The position numbers were made by a program, and so were the translations under genes. Shown here piece by piece: positions 1 through 7,871 of a DNA stretch of 64,000 bases. A model generated the notes under the pieces. It saw only the letters and a list, made by a program, of their open reading frames with translations, was not told the origin of the DNA and did not search any database. Source of the stretch: Microlunatus capsulatus. Its GTDB lineage: Bacteria; Actinomycetota; Actinomycetes; Propionibacteriales; Propionibacteriaceae. The stretch's first letter is position 1. Each line of letters begins with the position of its first letter. The stretch spans positions 868,001 to 932,000 of the forward strand of contig NZ_JAGIOB010000001.1 of NCBI RefSeq assembly GCF_017876495.1, in the 5' to 3' direction.

Positions 1-23
1 CGCCCGCGCCGGGTGCTGACGGC

Positions 24-1895
24 TCACCAGCCGCCGCCACCGCCGCCGCCGACGCCGCCCCCGGCGGACCCGCTGCTCATCCCGGAGGCGCCGCCGGTGC
101 CGGCGGTGGCCGCCGTCATCGAGGTGGTGGCGGCCTGGGAGAACGCGCCGAGGGTGTCGGCGAACGACGCGCCGCCGGCCGTGGCGAAGAGGAACGGCTG
201 GGTGCCCACATACCAGGTGGGCAGCGGCACGGCGTGGCCGCGGGCGGCGAGCTCGGCGAAGACCCGGGCCCACCGCTCGGCGACGCCGAAGGCGATGGCG
301 TGCGGCAGGTAGCGGGAGAAGAGGTCCTCGCCTTCCTCGAAGCGGATCTGCTCGGCCTCGGCGGTCTCCAGGTAGAGCTGGAAGCCGACCGCCTGGTCGA
401 GCACGGCGCTGCCGGCCGGCGTCCGGGCGGGCATCGCGTGCGCGGCCACCAGCAGGACCACGCCCACTCCCACGACGGCCAGCCCGACCAGGCCCCAGCC
501 GACGGTGAGGGCCAGCACCAGGGTCAGCACGGCGCCGGCGACGAGCACGCCCGCCCCGAGCCCGTACCAGCGCCCGCGGACCGTCGCCGGGTTGCCGGTG
601 AACCAGCCCTGCTCGGTCACCGCCGCGTACAGCGCCTTCTGCACCTCCCCCACCGCCCCGGCGAACGAGACGCCCAGGTCGTCGAGGTCGACCTCGTCGC
701 GGGAGCCGAACACGCGCTGGAGCACCAGCTCCTCGTAGGCCAGCAGCGGTTCGCGCGGCCGGTCGCCGGCCGCCGTCCGGACCAACCGCCACGACCGGTC
801 CTCAGCGCCCTTCCCGGCCCCGCCGGCCTTCCCGCTCCCCCCGGGTCCGCCGGTCTCGACGATCCGCAGGTGCCCCCGGACCGCGAGGTCGACGACGGTC
901 GCCGTCACGTCGTGGGTGTGGGCGACCTCGTCGACCAGCGTGCCCAGCTCGCCCGGACGGACGCCGTCGGGCGGGGTGAACCGGACCGCGACCGGTGCCC
1001 GCCGGTCACGGGGGCCGCTGGGGGCGGACGCCCCGCCGACCGGCGCGAGGCCCGGCGTCAGCCCGACGTGCTGCCGGTCGCGGCCGCCCCGGCGGGCCCG
1101 GGCCAGCACCGCCCCCGCGCCCAGCAGCGCGACCGCGCCGGCCAGGCCCGCCGTCAGCGGCGCCACGGTGAAGGTGTTGCCGAGGTTCCGCCGCGGCAGC
1201 AGCACCGGCTCGGCCCCGACGAAGGTGCCGGCCGGCCAGGCCGCGACGACGGTGAGGCCGCTGCCCGGCTCGACCCGGTCCTGGCGGTAGGTGACCGCGT
1301 CCCCCGACACGTCCGCGGCGGCGCAGGCGGCGTCGGCCCCGTCCTGGCCGACGGCGCAGCGGGCGCCGACCACCGGCGCGGGGCCGCTCAGGGTCACGGT
1401 GACCGCGCTGAGCGGCACCTCCCACTGGTCGCCGACGACGTTCCAGAAGATCTCGTCCTGGCCGCCCGCGCCGGTGCCGGGGTTGACGACGCCGCGGATC
1501 CGGTAGCCGATCTCGTAGCTCTGCACGCCGTCGACCTCGACGTCCTCGTCGCCGACCCGGATGGCCAGGGCCCCGCCGTCCTCGTCGGTCTCCACCTGCG
1601 CGGGCGCCCCGCTGGGGCTCGCCGCGGTGACGTCGGTGACCTCGAAGCCCCGGTAGTGGTCGGGGTCGCCGGCGATCTCCTGGCGCAGCGGCAGCGTGAC
1701 GTGGGGGCCGTGGCCCGCGGTGCCCGCGAAGTCGAAGTCGAACGCGACCCGGACGTCGATGGTGCCGTCGGAAGCGGCGCGCGCGGTGAGGTCGTAGCGG
1801 GTGACCGCCCAGTCGTCCTCGTCCGCGGCAGCCGTCCCCGGGACGGCGAGCAGGAGGAGCAGACCCAGGACGGCGGTGGTGGCGAGACGTCTCAC
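24..1895 (-). CDS. DUF2207 family membrane protein
   Basis: Predicted envelope protein of unknown role. The 623-residue product starts with a signal sequence (Leu-rich core ending near AAADE), followed by an extracytoplasmic beta-rich DUF2207 domain to about residue 220. A membrane segment follows near residue 235, then a cytoplasmic winged-helix-like stretch, a pair of membrane helices around residues 440-480, and a Gly-rich tail ending in GGGGGGGW. This order and the Gly-rich tail are typical of DUF2207 proteins. I chose GTG at 1895 because it opens directly into the signal peptide and lies 7 nt downstream of a TACGCT -10 box, as expected for a leaderless transcript. It is divergent from the MFS gene. 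The family is recognised with good confidence; its function is not known. Confidence 0.85.
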   Translation of the reverse strand: MRRLATTAVLGLLLLLAVPGTAAADEDDWAVTRYDLTARAASDGTIDVRVAFDFDFAGTAGHGPHVTLPLRQEIAGDPDHYRGFEVTDVTAASPSGAPAQVETDEDGGALAIRVGDEDVEVDGVQSYEIGYRIRGVVNPGTGAGGQDEIFWNVVGDQWEVPLSAVTVTLSGPAPVVGARCAVGQDGADAACAAADVSGDAVTYRQDRVEPGSGLTVVAAWPAGTFVGAEPVLLPRRNLGNTFTVAPLTAGLAGAVALLGAGAVLARARRGGRDRQHVGLTPGLAPVGGASAPSGPRDRRAPVAVRFTPPDGVRPGELGTLVDEVAHTHDVTATVVDLAVRGHLRIVETGGPGGSGKAGGAGKGAEDRSWRLVRTAAGDRPREPLLAYEELVLQRVFGSRDEVDLDDLGVSFAGAVGEVQKALYAAVTEQGWFTGNPATVRGRWYGLGAGVLVAGAVLTLVLALTVGWGLVGLAVVGVGVVLLVAAHAMPARTPAGSAVLDQAVGFQLYLETAEAEQIRFEEGEDLFSRYLPHAIAFGVAERWARVFAELAARGHAVPLPTWYVGTQPFLFATAGGASFADTLGAFSQAATTSMTAATAGTGGASGMSSGSAGGGVGGGGGGGW

Positions 1896-1902
1896 CCCGC
1901 CC

Positions 1903-1908
1903 AGCGTA
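1903..1908 (-). promoter_or_regulatory. Leaderless -10 box for DUF2207 gene
   Basis: TACGCT on the minus strand ends 7 nt before the GTG at 1895, so the predicted transcription start coincides with the start codon. No Shine-Dalgarno is present. Confidence 0.5.
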
Positions 1909-1997
1909 GGAGGGGCGGAGGTCGGCGCCGGGACGCGGGCGGGGGCGCCACAGAACTTCGACGTGCAACTCCGCGACGGCTGTGGCAGCGTGAGGAC

Positions 1998-3329
1998 GTG
2001 CCCGGCGTCCCCCCTCCCCCTCCTGCTCCTGCGACGCCGGCCGGGCTGGGCACCGGGCTGGGCGCCTACCTCCGGCTGCTCCGCCACCGCCCCGCGCGCG
2101 ACCCCTTCCTGGCCGCCTTCGTGGCCCGGCTGCCGCTCTCGATGGCGCCGCTCGGCATGCTGCTGCTGGTCGAGGCCGAGCGCGGCACGTACAGCCTCGC
2201 CGGCTTCGTCACCGGCGCCTACGCCGTCGGCAGCGCCCTGGGCACACCCCTGTGGGGACGCCTGATGGACCGCTTCGGCCAGGTCCGGGTGCTGCTGCCG
2301 ACGGCGCTGACCAGCGCGACGCTGGTCGTGGCGCTGGCCCTGGCCACCACGGGCTCCGCGCCCCCGCTGGTGCTGGTCGCGCTGGCGGCCCTGGCCGGGT
2401 TCGCGTACCCGCCGATGAGCCCGGCGCTCCGCTCGTCGTGGCGGGTGATCTTCCCCGACCGCGAGTCGCGGCGCGTCGCGTTCGCCCTCGACGGCACGTC
2501 GGTCGAGCTGCTGTTCGTCGGCGGTCCCCTGCTGCTCTCGCTGCTGCTGGTGCTCTCGGCGCCGGTCGTGCCGCTGCTGGCCACCGCCGCCGCGATGGCC
2601 GGCGGGGTCCTGGCCTACTGCACCACCGACGCCGCCCGCCGTTCCCGGCCCGCCGGCCCCGGCCCGAGCGCCGTGGACGACGACGGCGTCCCCGTCCCGA
2701 ACCACCGCTCGGCGCTGGCCGCGGCCGGCGTCGTCGCCCTGCTGCTGGTGATGCTGGCCATGAGCATCGGCTTCGGCCAGCTCGACACCTCCCTCGCCGC
2801 GACGGCCGGGCTGGTGCTGGGCAGCACCGAGCGGGTCGGCCTGCTGTTCCTGGCCATCGCCGGGGGCAGCGCCGTCGGCGGACTGGTCTTCGGCGCCCGG
2901 GCCTGGCCCTTCGACGAGCGCCGCGCGGTCCCGACGCTGCTCGCCCTGTTCGCGCTGATGCTCGCCGTGATGGCGGTGCTGATGGGCCTGCCGACCGTCC
3001 CGCTGTGGGTGGTCTTCCCCGTCCTCGTGGTCACCGGCGCCACCGTCGCGCCGACGCTGATCATGCAGCAGAGCCTGCTGGACCACCTGGCCCCGGCGCA
3101 CCGGCTGAACGAGGCGCAGGCCTTCCTGTCCGCGGCCAACACCACGGGGGCCGCGGCGGGCACCGCCCTCGCCGGGGTGCTCATCGACTTCCACGGCCTC
3201 GGCGTCTCCTTCGGCGGCGCCGCGGCCGGGGCCGCCCTGGCCGCGGTGGTCGCCGTGGCCAGCCAGGCGCGCTGGCGGCGGGCCTCCGCCGCGCAGACCC
3301 GGGCCGAGGCCGTCGCCGCGCAGCGCTGA
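1998..3329 (+). CDS. MFS transporter
   Basis: Predicted inner-membrane major facilitator exporter of 443 residues with about twelve hydrophobic segments. A Pro-rich N-terminus precedes the first helix, and a motif-A-like GRLMDRFG lies between helices 2 and 3, as in drug and sugar efflux permeases. The substrate cannot be read from the sequence. I chose GTG at 1998; the frame remains open far upstream, but that stretch is antisense to the DUF2207 gene and has no hydrophobic character. It is followed 51 nt later by the S9 peptidase gene, which has its own leaderless promoter, so the two are probably separate transcripts. Confidence 0.85.
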   Translation: MPGVPPPPPAPATPAGLGTGLGAYLRLLRHRPARDPFLAAFVARLPLSMAPLGMLLLVEAERGTYSLAGFVTGAYAVGSALGTPLWGRLMDRFGQVRVLLPTALTSATLVVALALATTGSAPPLVLVALAALAGFAYPPMSPALRSSWRVIFPDRESRRVAFALDGTSVELLFVGGPLLLSLLLVLSAPVVPLLATAAAMAGGVLAYCTTDAARRSRPAGPGPSAVDDDGVPVPNHRSALAAAGVVALLLVMLAMSIGFGQLDTSLAATAGLVLGSTERVGLLFLAIAGGSAVGGLVFGARAWPFDERRAVPTLLALFALMLAVMAVLMGLPTVPLWVVFPVLVVTGATVAPTLIMQQSLLDHLAPAHRLNEAQAFLSAANTTGAAAGTALAGVLIDFHGLGVSFGGAAAGAALAAVVAVASQARWRRASAAQTRAEAVAAQR

Positions 3330-3368
3330 CGCGGCCCGCCGGGACGCCCGGCCGCGGCACCGCCTCCG

Positions 3369-3374
3369 TAGGGT
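3369..3374 (+). promoter_or_regulatory. Leaderless -10 box for S9 peptidase
   Basis: TAGGGT is followed after 6 nt by ATG at 3381, the arrangement of a leaderless actinobacterial promoter. Confidence 0.5.
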
Positions 3375-3380
3375 GAGGGC

Positions 3381-5351
3381 ATGACCACCACCGCGCCCCA
3401 CGGCTCCTGGCCCTCCCCCGTGACGGTCGACCAGCTGACCTCCGCGAGCGTCGGCCTCGCCGAGGTCCACGTCGACGGCGGGGACCTGTACTGGCTGGAG
3501 GCCCACGCCGAGCAGGGCGGGCGGTGCAGCGTCTGGCGCGCCCCGCTGGCCGGCGGGACCGCCGTCGAGGTGACCCCGCCCGGGGCCAACGTCCGCAGCC
3601 GGGTGCACGAGTACGGCGGCGGCGCCTGGGGCGTGGCGGACGGCGTCGTCGTCTACTCCGAGATGGCCGACGGCCGGCTCCACCGGGTCGACGGCGACGG
3701 GCCCGCCCGCGCCCTCACCCCCGCCGGTGACCTGCGCTTCGCCGACGTCCGGGTGCACCCCGACCGCGGGCTGGTGCTGGCCGTGCGGGAGGACCACGGC
3801 GGCCCCGGGGAGTGCGTCAACACCGTCGTCGCCGTGGCGCTGGAGCCGGCCGCCGACGAGGCCGACCTGGACCCGGGCACGGTGCTGGTCGACGGCGTCG
3901 ACTTCTGCTCGACCCCCGAGCTGGCCGCGGACGGCCGGCTGGCCTTCGTCACCTGGGACCACCCCGCGATGCCCTGGGACGCCACCGCGCTCTCCGTGGG
4001 CACGCTGGCCGGGGACGCCGCGTCGGGCTGGCGCCTGGAGGACGTCGCGCAGGTCGCCGGCGGCCCGTCCGTCTCCGCGGTGCACCCGCGCTGGACCCCC
4101 GGCGGCACGCTCGTCCTGGTCGACGACCGCAGCGGCTGGTGGAACCTCTACGCGTGGTCCGGCGGGGACGGCGAGGACCGCCCGCTGCACCCGGCCGAGG
4201 CCGAGTTCTGCGAGCCCGGCTGGGTGCTGGGCCAGACGCCCTACGCCGTCGTCGACGACACCACCCTGGTCTGCGCGCTGAACCGGAGCGGCGTGCTCTC
4301 GACCGCCCTGCTCGACCTCGGCACCGGCGACCTCCACCCCCTGACGGCCGAGGGCACCGAGGCCAGCGCGCTCGCCGTCGGCGACGGCCGGGTGGCGGCC
4401 GTGCTGCACCACCCGGACCGGCCGGCCGGGCTCGCCGTGGCGGTGCTCCCGGCCGGCGACGAGCCGCTCGCCTGGGACGAGCGCCGCCGCTCCAGCGACC
4501 TCGCCCTGCCGCCCGGAGCCGTCTCCCGCGCCGAGGCCGTCAGCTGGGACAGCCCGCGGGGCCCGGTGCACGGCTTCTACTACCCGCCGACCAACCCCGA
4601 CGTCGTGGCGCCGGAGGGCAGCCTGCCGCCGCTGGTCACGCTGTCCCACGGCGGCCCGACGTCGTTCAGCTCGCCGGCGTTCTCGCTGTCCTACCAGTTC
4701 TGGACCTCCCGGGGCTACGCCGTCCTCGACGTCAACTACGGCGGCAGCACCGGCTACGGCCGGGCCTACCGCGAGCGGCTCGTGGGCACCTGGGGCCTGG
4801 TGGACGTCGCCGACTGCGCCGACGGCGCCCGCGCCATGGGCGACCAGGGCCGGGCCGACCCCGACCGGCTGGTGGTCAAGGGCGGCAGCGCCGGCGGCTA
4901 CACCACGCTGCGCGCGCTGACCGCGACCGACGTCTTCGCCGCCGGCATCAGCTCCTACGGCATCGGCAGCCTGGAGGCCCTGGCCCTGGACACCCACAAG
5001 TTCGAGTCCCGCTACCTCGACGGGCTGGTGGGTCCCTACCCCGAGGCCCGCGACGTCTACGTCGAGCGCTCGCCGCTCACCCACGTCGACTCCCTGGCCG
5101 CGCCGATCCTCCTGCTGCAGGGCACCGAGGACAAGGTGGTGCCGCCGGCCCAGGCCGAGGAGATGGCCGACGCCGCCCGCCGCAAGGGCCTGCCGGTGGC
5201 GCTGATCATGTTCGAGGGCGAGGGCCACGGCTTCCGCCGGGCCGAGAACATCCGGCGCTCGCTCGAGGCGCAGCAGTACTTCCTCGGCCGGCTCTTCGGG
5301 TTCACCCCGGCCGACGACGTGCAGCCGGTGGAGATCGAGAACCTGGCCTGA
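3381..5351 (+). CDS. S9 family prolyl oligopeptidase
   Basis: Serine peptidase of the dipeptidyl/acylaminoacyl peptidase class, expected to cleave short peptides in the cytoplasm. The 656-residue protein has an N-terminal beta-propeller (about residues 1-390) and a C-terminal alpha/beta-hydrolase domain. The catalytic triad is visible: Ser503 in GGSAGG, Asp584 in GTEDKVVPP and His616 in GEGHGF. Length and domain order are normal for S9C enzymes, and no signal peptide is seen. The start is well placed behind a leaderless -10 box. The gene is convergent with yggS, with a large palindromic repeat between them. Confidence 0.92.
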   Translation: MTTTAPHGSWPSPVTVDQLTSASVGLAEVHVDGGDLYWLEAHAEQGGRCSVWRAPLAGGTAVEVTPPGANVRSRVHEYGGGAWGVADGVVVYSEMADGRLHRVDGDGPARALTPAGDLRFADVRVHPDRGLVLAVREDHGGPGECVNTVVAVALEPAADEADLDPGTVLVDGVDFCSTPELAADGRLAFVTWDHPAMPWDATALSVGTLAGDAASGWRLEDVAQVAGGPSVSAVHPRWTPGGTLVLVDDRSGWWNLYAWSGGDGEDRPLHPAEAEFCEPGWVLGQTPYAVVDDTTLVCALNRSGVLSTALLDLGTGDLHPLTAEGTEASALAVGDGRVAAVLHHPDRPAGLAVAVLPAGDEPLAWDERRRSSDLALPPGAVSRAEAVSWDSPRGPVHGFYYPPTNPDVVAPEGSLPPLVTLSHGGPTSFSSPAFSLSYQFWTSRGYAVLDVNYGGSTGYGRAYRERLVGTWGLVDVADCADGARAMGDQGRADPDRLVVKGGSAGGYTTLRALTATDVFAAGISSYGIGSLEALALDTHKFESRYLDGLVGPYPEARDVYVERSPLTHVDSLAAPILLLQGTEDKVVPPAQAEEMADAARRKGLPVALIMFEGEGHGFRRAENIRRSLEAQQYFLGRLFGFTPADDVQPVEIENLA

Positions 5352-5408
5352 GGTCGTCCCCCGCTCGCTGAGCTCGTCCCCCCGCTGCCTGAGCTCGTCC
5401 CCCCGCTG

Positions 5409-5443
5409 CCTGAGCCTGTCGAAGGCCCTTCGACAGGCTCAGG
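5409..5443. repeat. Extragenic palindrome, LSLSKG-type repeat
   Basis: Perfect inverted repeat with 17-nt arms (5409-5425 and 5427-5443) around one central base, core CCTTCGACAGGCTCAGG. It is preceded at about 5354-5408 by imperfect copies of a roughly 22-nt unit built on CCCCCGCTGCCTGAGCTC. It lies between the convergent S9 peptidase and yggS genes. From memory, this core is a widespread bacterial extragenic palindrome; translated, it gives LSLSKG and LRQAQ peptides. It could also act as a bidirectional terminator. Confidence 0.8.
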
Positions 5444-5468
5444 GAGCGGAGGGCGCGGGAGCGGGGGC

Positions 5469-6173
5469 TCAGGTGACGGGCGGGCGGGCGCCGAAGAGGG
5501 TCTGGCCCACCCGGACGGTGGTGGCCCCGTGCGCGATGGCCAGCTCGAAGTCCCCGGACATGCCCATCGACAGCTCGTCCCAGGAGCCCGGGGCGGCGTC
5601 GAGCTGGCGGAGCCGCTGCTGCAGGTCGGTCAGGCGGGTGAAGCAGGCAGCGACGGCCGCCTCGTCGTCGGAGTAGACGGCCAGGGTCATCAGGCCGCGG
5701 ACCCGGAGCGCGCTGAATGGGCGCAGGTCGAGGGCGAAGGCCTCGACGGCGTCGGGCGCCAGGCCCGTCTTGGCCTCCTCGCCGGAGGTGTTGACCTGGA
5801 CGAAGACGTCGAGCCCGCGGCCCTGCTCCTGCAGGCGGCGGTCCAGCGCCTCGGCCAGCTTGAGCGAGTCCAGCGTGTGCAGCTCGGTGGTGAAGCGGAG
5901 CGCCCGGGCGACCTTGTTCGTCTGCAGGTGGCCGATCAGGGCCCAGGCGAGTCCGGGACGGTCGGCCAGCTGCTCGGCCTTCTCCGCGGCCTCCGGCACC
6001 CGGTTCTCCCCGAACAGCCGCAGCCCCGCGCCGTAAGCCTCCTCCAGCACGTCCAGGCCGTGCGTCTTGGTGACGGCCATCAGCCGCACCGAGCCCGGGT
6101 CGCGGTCGGCTGCCCGGCACGCGGCGTCGATCCGCTCGCGCACCTGCGCAGCCCGCTCGGCGACCGACGTCAT
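5469..6173 (-). CDS. YggS family PLP homeostasis protein
   Basis: Pyridoxal-phosphate-binding protein of the YggS/PROSC (PLPBP) family, a cytoplasmic alanine-racemase-fold protein thought to buffer PLP and affect amino-acid metabolism. The 234-residue length is standard. The PLP lysine is Lys36 in AVTKTHG, and conserved GENRVPEA, HLQTNK and GMSGDFELAI motifs are present. Start ATG at 6173 lies 7 nt behind a TAGGCT -10 box, so the mRNA is probably leaderless. It follows the 3' end of the Asp23-like gene, but the leaderless promoter suggests separate transcription. In Gram-positive bacteria yggS is often near division genes; here it is not. Confidence 0.93.
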   Translation of the reverse strand: MTSVAERAAQVRERIDAACRAADRDPGSVRLMAVTKTHGLDVLEEAYGAGLRLFGENRVPEAAEKAEQLADRPGLAWALIGHLQTNKVARALRFTTELHTLDSLKLAEALDRRLQEQGRGLDVFVQVNTSGEEAKTGLAPDAVEAFALDLRPFSALRVRGLMTLAVYSDDEAAVAACFTRLTDLQQRLRQLDAAPGSWDELSMGMSGDFELAIAHGATTVRVGQTLFGARPPVT

Positions 6174-6180
6174 GGCGTCG

Positions 6181-6186
6181 AGCCTA
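6181..6186 (-). promoter_or_regulatory. Leaderless -10 box for yggS-like gene
   Basis: TAGGCT on the minus strand with 7 nt to the ATG at 6173; no Shine-Dalgarno. Confidence 0.5.
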
Positions 6187-6219
6187 GCCAGGCGGCGCGC
6201 CGCAGCGGGGTCGCGGGCC

Positions 6220-6657
6220 TCAGGTGAGGACCGCGCCGGCGGGCAGCACGGCGCCCGCCTCGATGGAGAGCACGCTGACGCTGAGCGCGCCGACCCGGAG
6301 ACCGGAAGCGGCGAGCTGCGAGCGCAGCCGCTCCCGGACGGCTTCGGCGGTGCGCCGGGCCTGCGCGTCCGGCGCGGTGACCAGGTCGACCCCGACGTCC
6401 ACGACGTCGCCCCGTCGGGTCAGCCGCAGCTCTCCGGGCGGGCCGGCACCGGCTCCCCGGTCGCGGCGGAGCCGGCGCAGCGCCGCCTGCAGCGTGGGTT
6501 CCAGCCGGACCACACCCGGGGTGGCGAGCACGGCGGTGACCAGCGCCGAGGCCAGGGCGTCGTCGTCGACGGACGGCGGGGCGCCGTCGGCCAGGGCCAG
6601 CAACATCCCGTCGTCCGCGATCAGGTCGCGCGCCATCTGATCAGACATCGTGGACAT
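6220..6657 (-). CDS. Small Asp23-like protein
   Basis: A 145-residue hydrophilic protein with no signal peptide or membrane segment. The second half, with LRLTRRGDVVDVGVDL followed by an amphipathic helix and a V-rich last strand, resembles the alternating strand/helix pattern of Asp23/Gls24 envelope-stress proteins, but it is diverged, so the family call is an inference. ATG at 6657 overlaps the upstream zinc-finger/Asp23 gene by 17 nt; ATG at 6648 (8-nt overlap) is equally possible. The overlap indicates translational coupling to the sigma/anti-sigma genes and a role in the same pathway. Confidence 0.65.
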   Translation of the reverse strand: MSTMSDQMARDLIADDGMLLALADGAPPSVDDDALASALVTAVLATPGVVRLEPTLQAALRRLRRDRGAGAGPPGELRLTRRGDVVDVGVDLVTAPDAQARRTAEAVRERLRSQLAASGLRVGALSVSVLSIEAGAVLPAGAVLT

Positions 6658-7222
6658 CTTCCACCCGCAGGTCGACCGAGACCACCTCGACGCCCACCTG
6701 TCGGTCGACTTCTTCGACGACGCGGCGCCGCAGCTCCGCGGTCACCGCCGGGATGGCCACGGCGGCGGACACGCTGAGACCGAGCACGACCCGCACCCGG
6801 ACCCGGTCGCCCTCGTCGGCGGGGTCCTGCTCCACCAGCTCGACCCGGCACCGCCGGGCCTGGACACCCGGCACGGCGTCGCCGGTCGCCCACACCACGC
6901 CGACCACGGCCTGCTCGCTGACGGTCAGCTCCGTCGTCAGCTCGTCGGCGGCCGGCCGTTCCAGCGGCAGCCGACGACCGCGCCGGACCTCGACGCGGGC
7001 GAGGCCGAGGATGCCGTCCAGCACGCTGCTGCTGGTGCGCAGCGCGGGGTCGGCCCGGTCGGCCGCCGTCATCGCGGCCGTCGCCGTCGAGAGCTCGTCG
7101 AGGCTGGCGCGGGCGGCCTGGCAGAAGGGGCACTGCTGCTCGTGCGGGCCGGGCGGCTCGTCGAGGCCCTCCCAGACCTCGTCGGCGTCGCGGCCGCAGC
7201 CGAGGCGGGTCGGTTCGCTCAC
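6641..7222 (-). CDS. Zinc-finger / Asp23 fusion, putative anti-sigma
   Basis: A 193-residue protein in two parts. The N-terminus carries a ZAS-like zinc-binding motif H27-x3-C31-x2-C34 (HEQQCPFC), as in zinc-binding anti-sigma factors. The C-terminus (about 85-193) is an Asp23/Gls24-like domain with VRVRVVLGLSVSAAVAIP and a final VEVVSVDLRVEDV strand. It has no membrane segment, so if it is an anti-sigma factor it would be cytoplasmic. The GTG start overlaps the sigma stop (GTGA), the classic arrangement for a sigma/anti-sigma pair. An open frame continues upstream, but it lies inside the sigma gene. Confidence 0.8.
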   Translation of the reverse strand: MSEPTRLGCGRDADEVWEGLDEPPGPHEQQCPFCQAARASLDELSTATAAMTAADRADPALRTSSSVLDGILGLARVEVRRGRRLPLERPAADELTTELTVSEQAVVGVVWATGDAVPGVQARRCRVELVEQDPADEGDRVRVRVVLGLSVSAAVAIPAVTAELRRRVVEEVDRQVGVEVVSVDLRVEDVHDV

Positions 7223-7818
7223 TGCCACGACGCCATCCCCCGGGCGAGCTCTCGGCGGGCGCGGGCCAGCCGGCCGCGCACCGTGCTGACCGGGACGCCG
7301 ACGACGTAGGCGATCTCGGGGTAGCTGAGGTCGTGCAGCTCCTTGAGCACCCAGCACGCCCGCTGCTCGTCCGGCAGGGTGGCGAGCACCGCGTCGAGCC
7401 CGCGGACCTGGGCGGCGACCTCGGCCAGCTCGGCCGGCCCGCGGCCGCGCGCGGCCCTGTCGTCCACCCGGTCGTCGAGCGCGTCGTCGGTGGCGGCCAG
7501 GTCGGTGCGGCGGCGGGCGCGGGCGCGCAGCACGTCGAGGCAGCGCCGGGTGGCCAGGTGGTAGAGCCAGGCGTGGAAGGCCTGCGGGTCCTGCAGCGTG
7601 GGCAGCTGCCGCCAGACCAGCACGAAGCTGTCCTGGACGACGTCCTCGGCCTCCCCGCGGTCCGACAGCATCCGGTACGCCAGCCGGAAGATCTCGGCCT
7701 CGTAGCGCCGGACGAGCTGCTCGAACGCCCCGACGTCCCCGTCCTGCGCCCGGGCCACGACCGTGGCCTCGACCAGCGGCGCCACGGGGCGCCCGGTCGG
7801 TCCGGGGTCGGCGGGCAT
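7219..7818 (-). CDS. ECF RNA polymerase sigma factor
   Basis: Extracytoplasmic-function sigma-70 factor of 199 residues. Region 2 spans about residues 25-95, with AFEQLVRRYEAEIFRLAYRM and the EAEDVVQDSFV motif. Region 4 spans about 140-195, with LPDEQRACWVLKELHDLSY and the helix-turn-helix STVRGRLARARR. The product should direct transcription of a small regulon under control of the coupled zinc-finger protein. I chose ATG at 7818; it follows the second VWA gene by 53 nt, so read-through from the MoxR operon is possible. Its own autoregulated promoter was not identified. Confidence 0.93.
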   Translation of the reverse strand: MPADPGPTGRPVAPLVEATVVARAQDGDVGAFEQLVRRYEAEIFRLAYRMLSDRGEAEDVVQDSFVLVWRQLPTLQDPQAFHAWLYHLATRRCLDVLRARARRRTDLAATDDALDDRVDDRAARGRGPAELAEVAAQVRGLDAVLATLPDEQRACWVLKELHDLSYPEIAYVVGVPVSTVRGRLARARRELARGMASWQ

Positions 7819-7871
7819 GGGGTCTCCGGGGTCGGGGAGGGCGGGAGGAGCAGGGAGGGGCGACGGGGCCG

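Noticed and set aside
24-5228. A 1734-codon open frame on the minus strand
   Set aside because: Only its last part (24-1895) has signal peptide, domains and a promoter. The rest is antisense to the MFS and S9 peptidase genes and is Arg/Gly/Ala-rich, typical of GC-rich artefacts.
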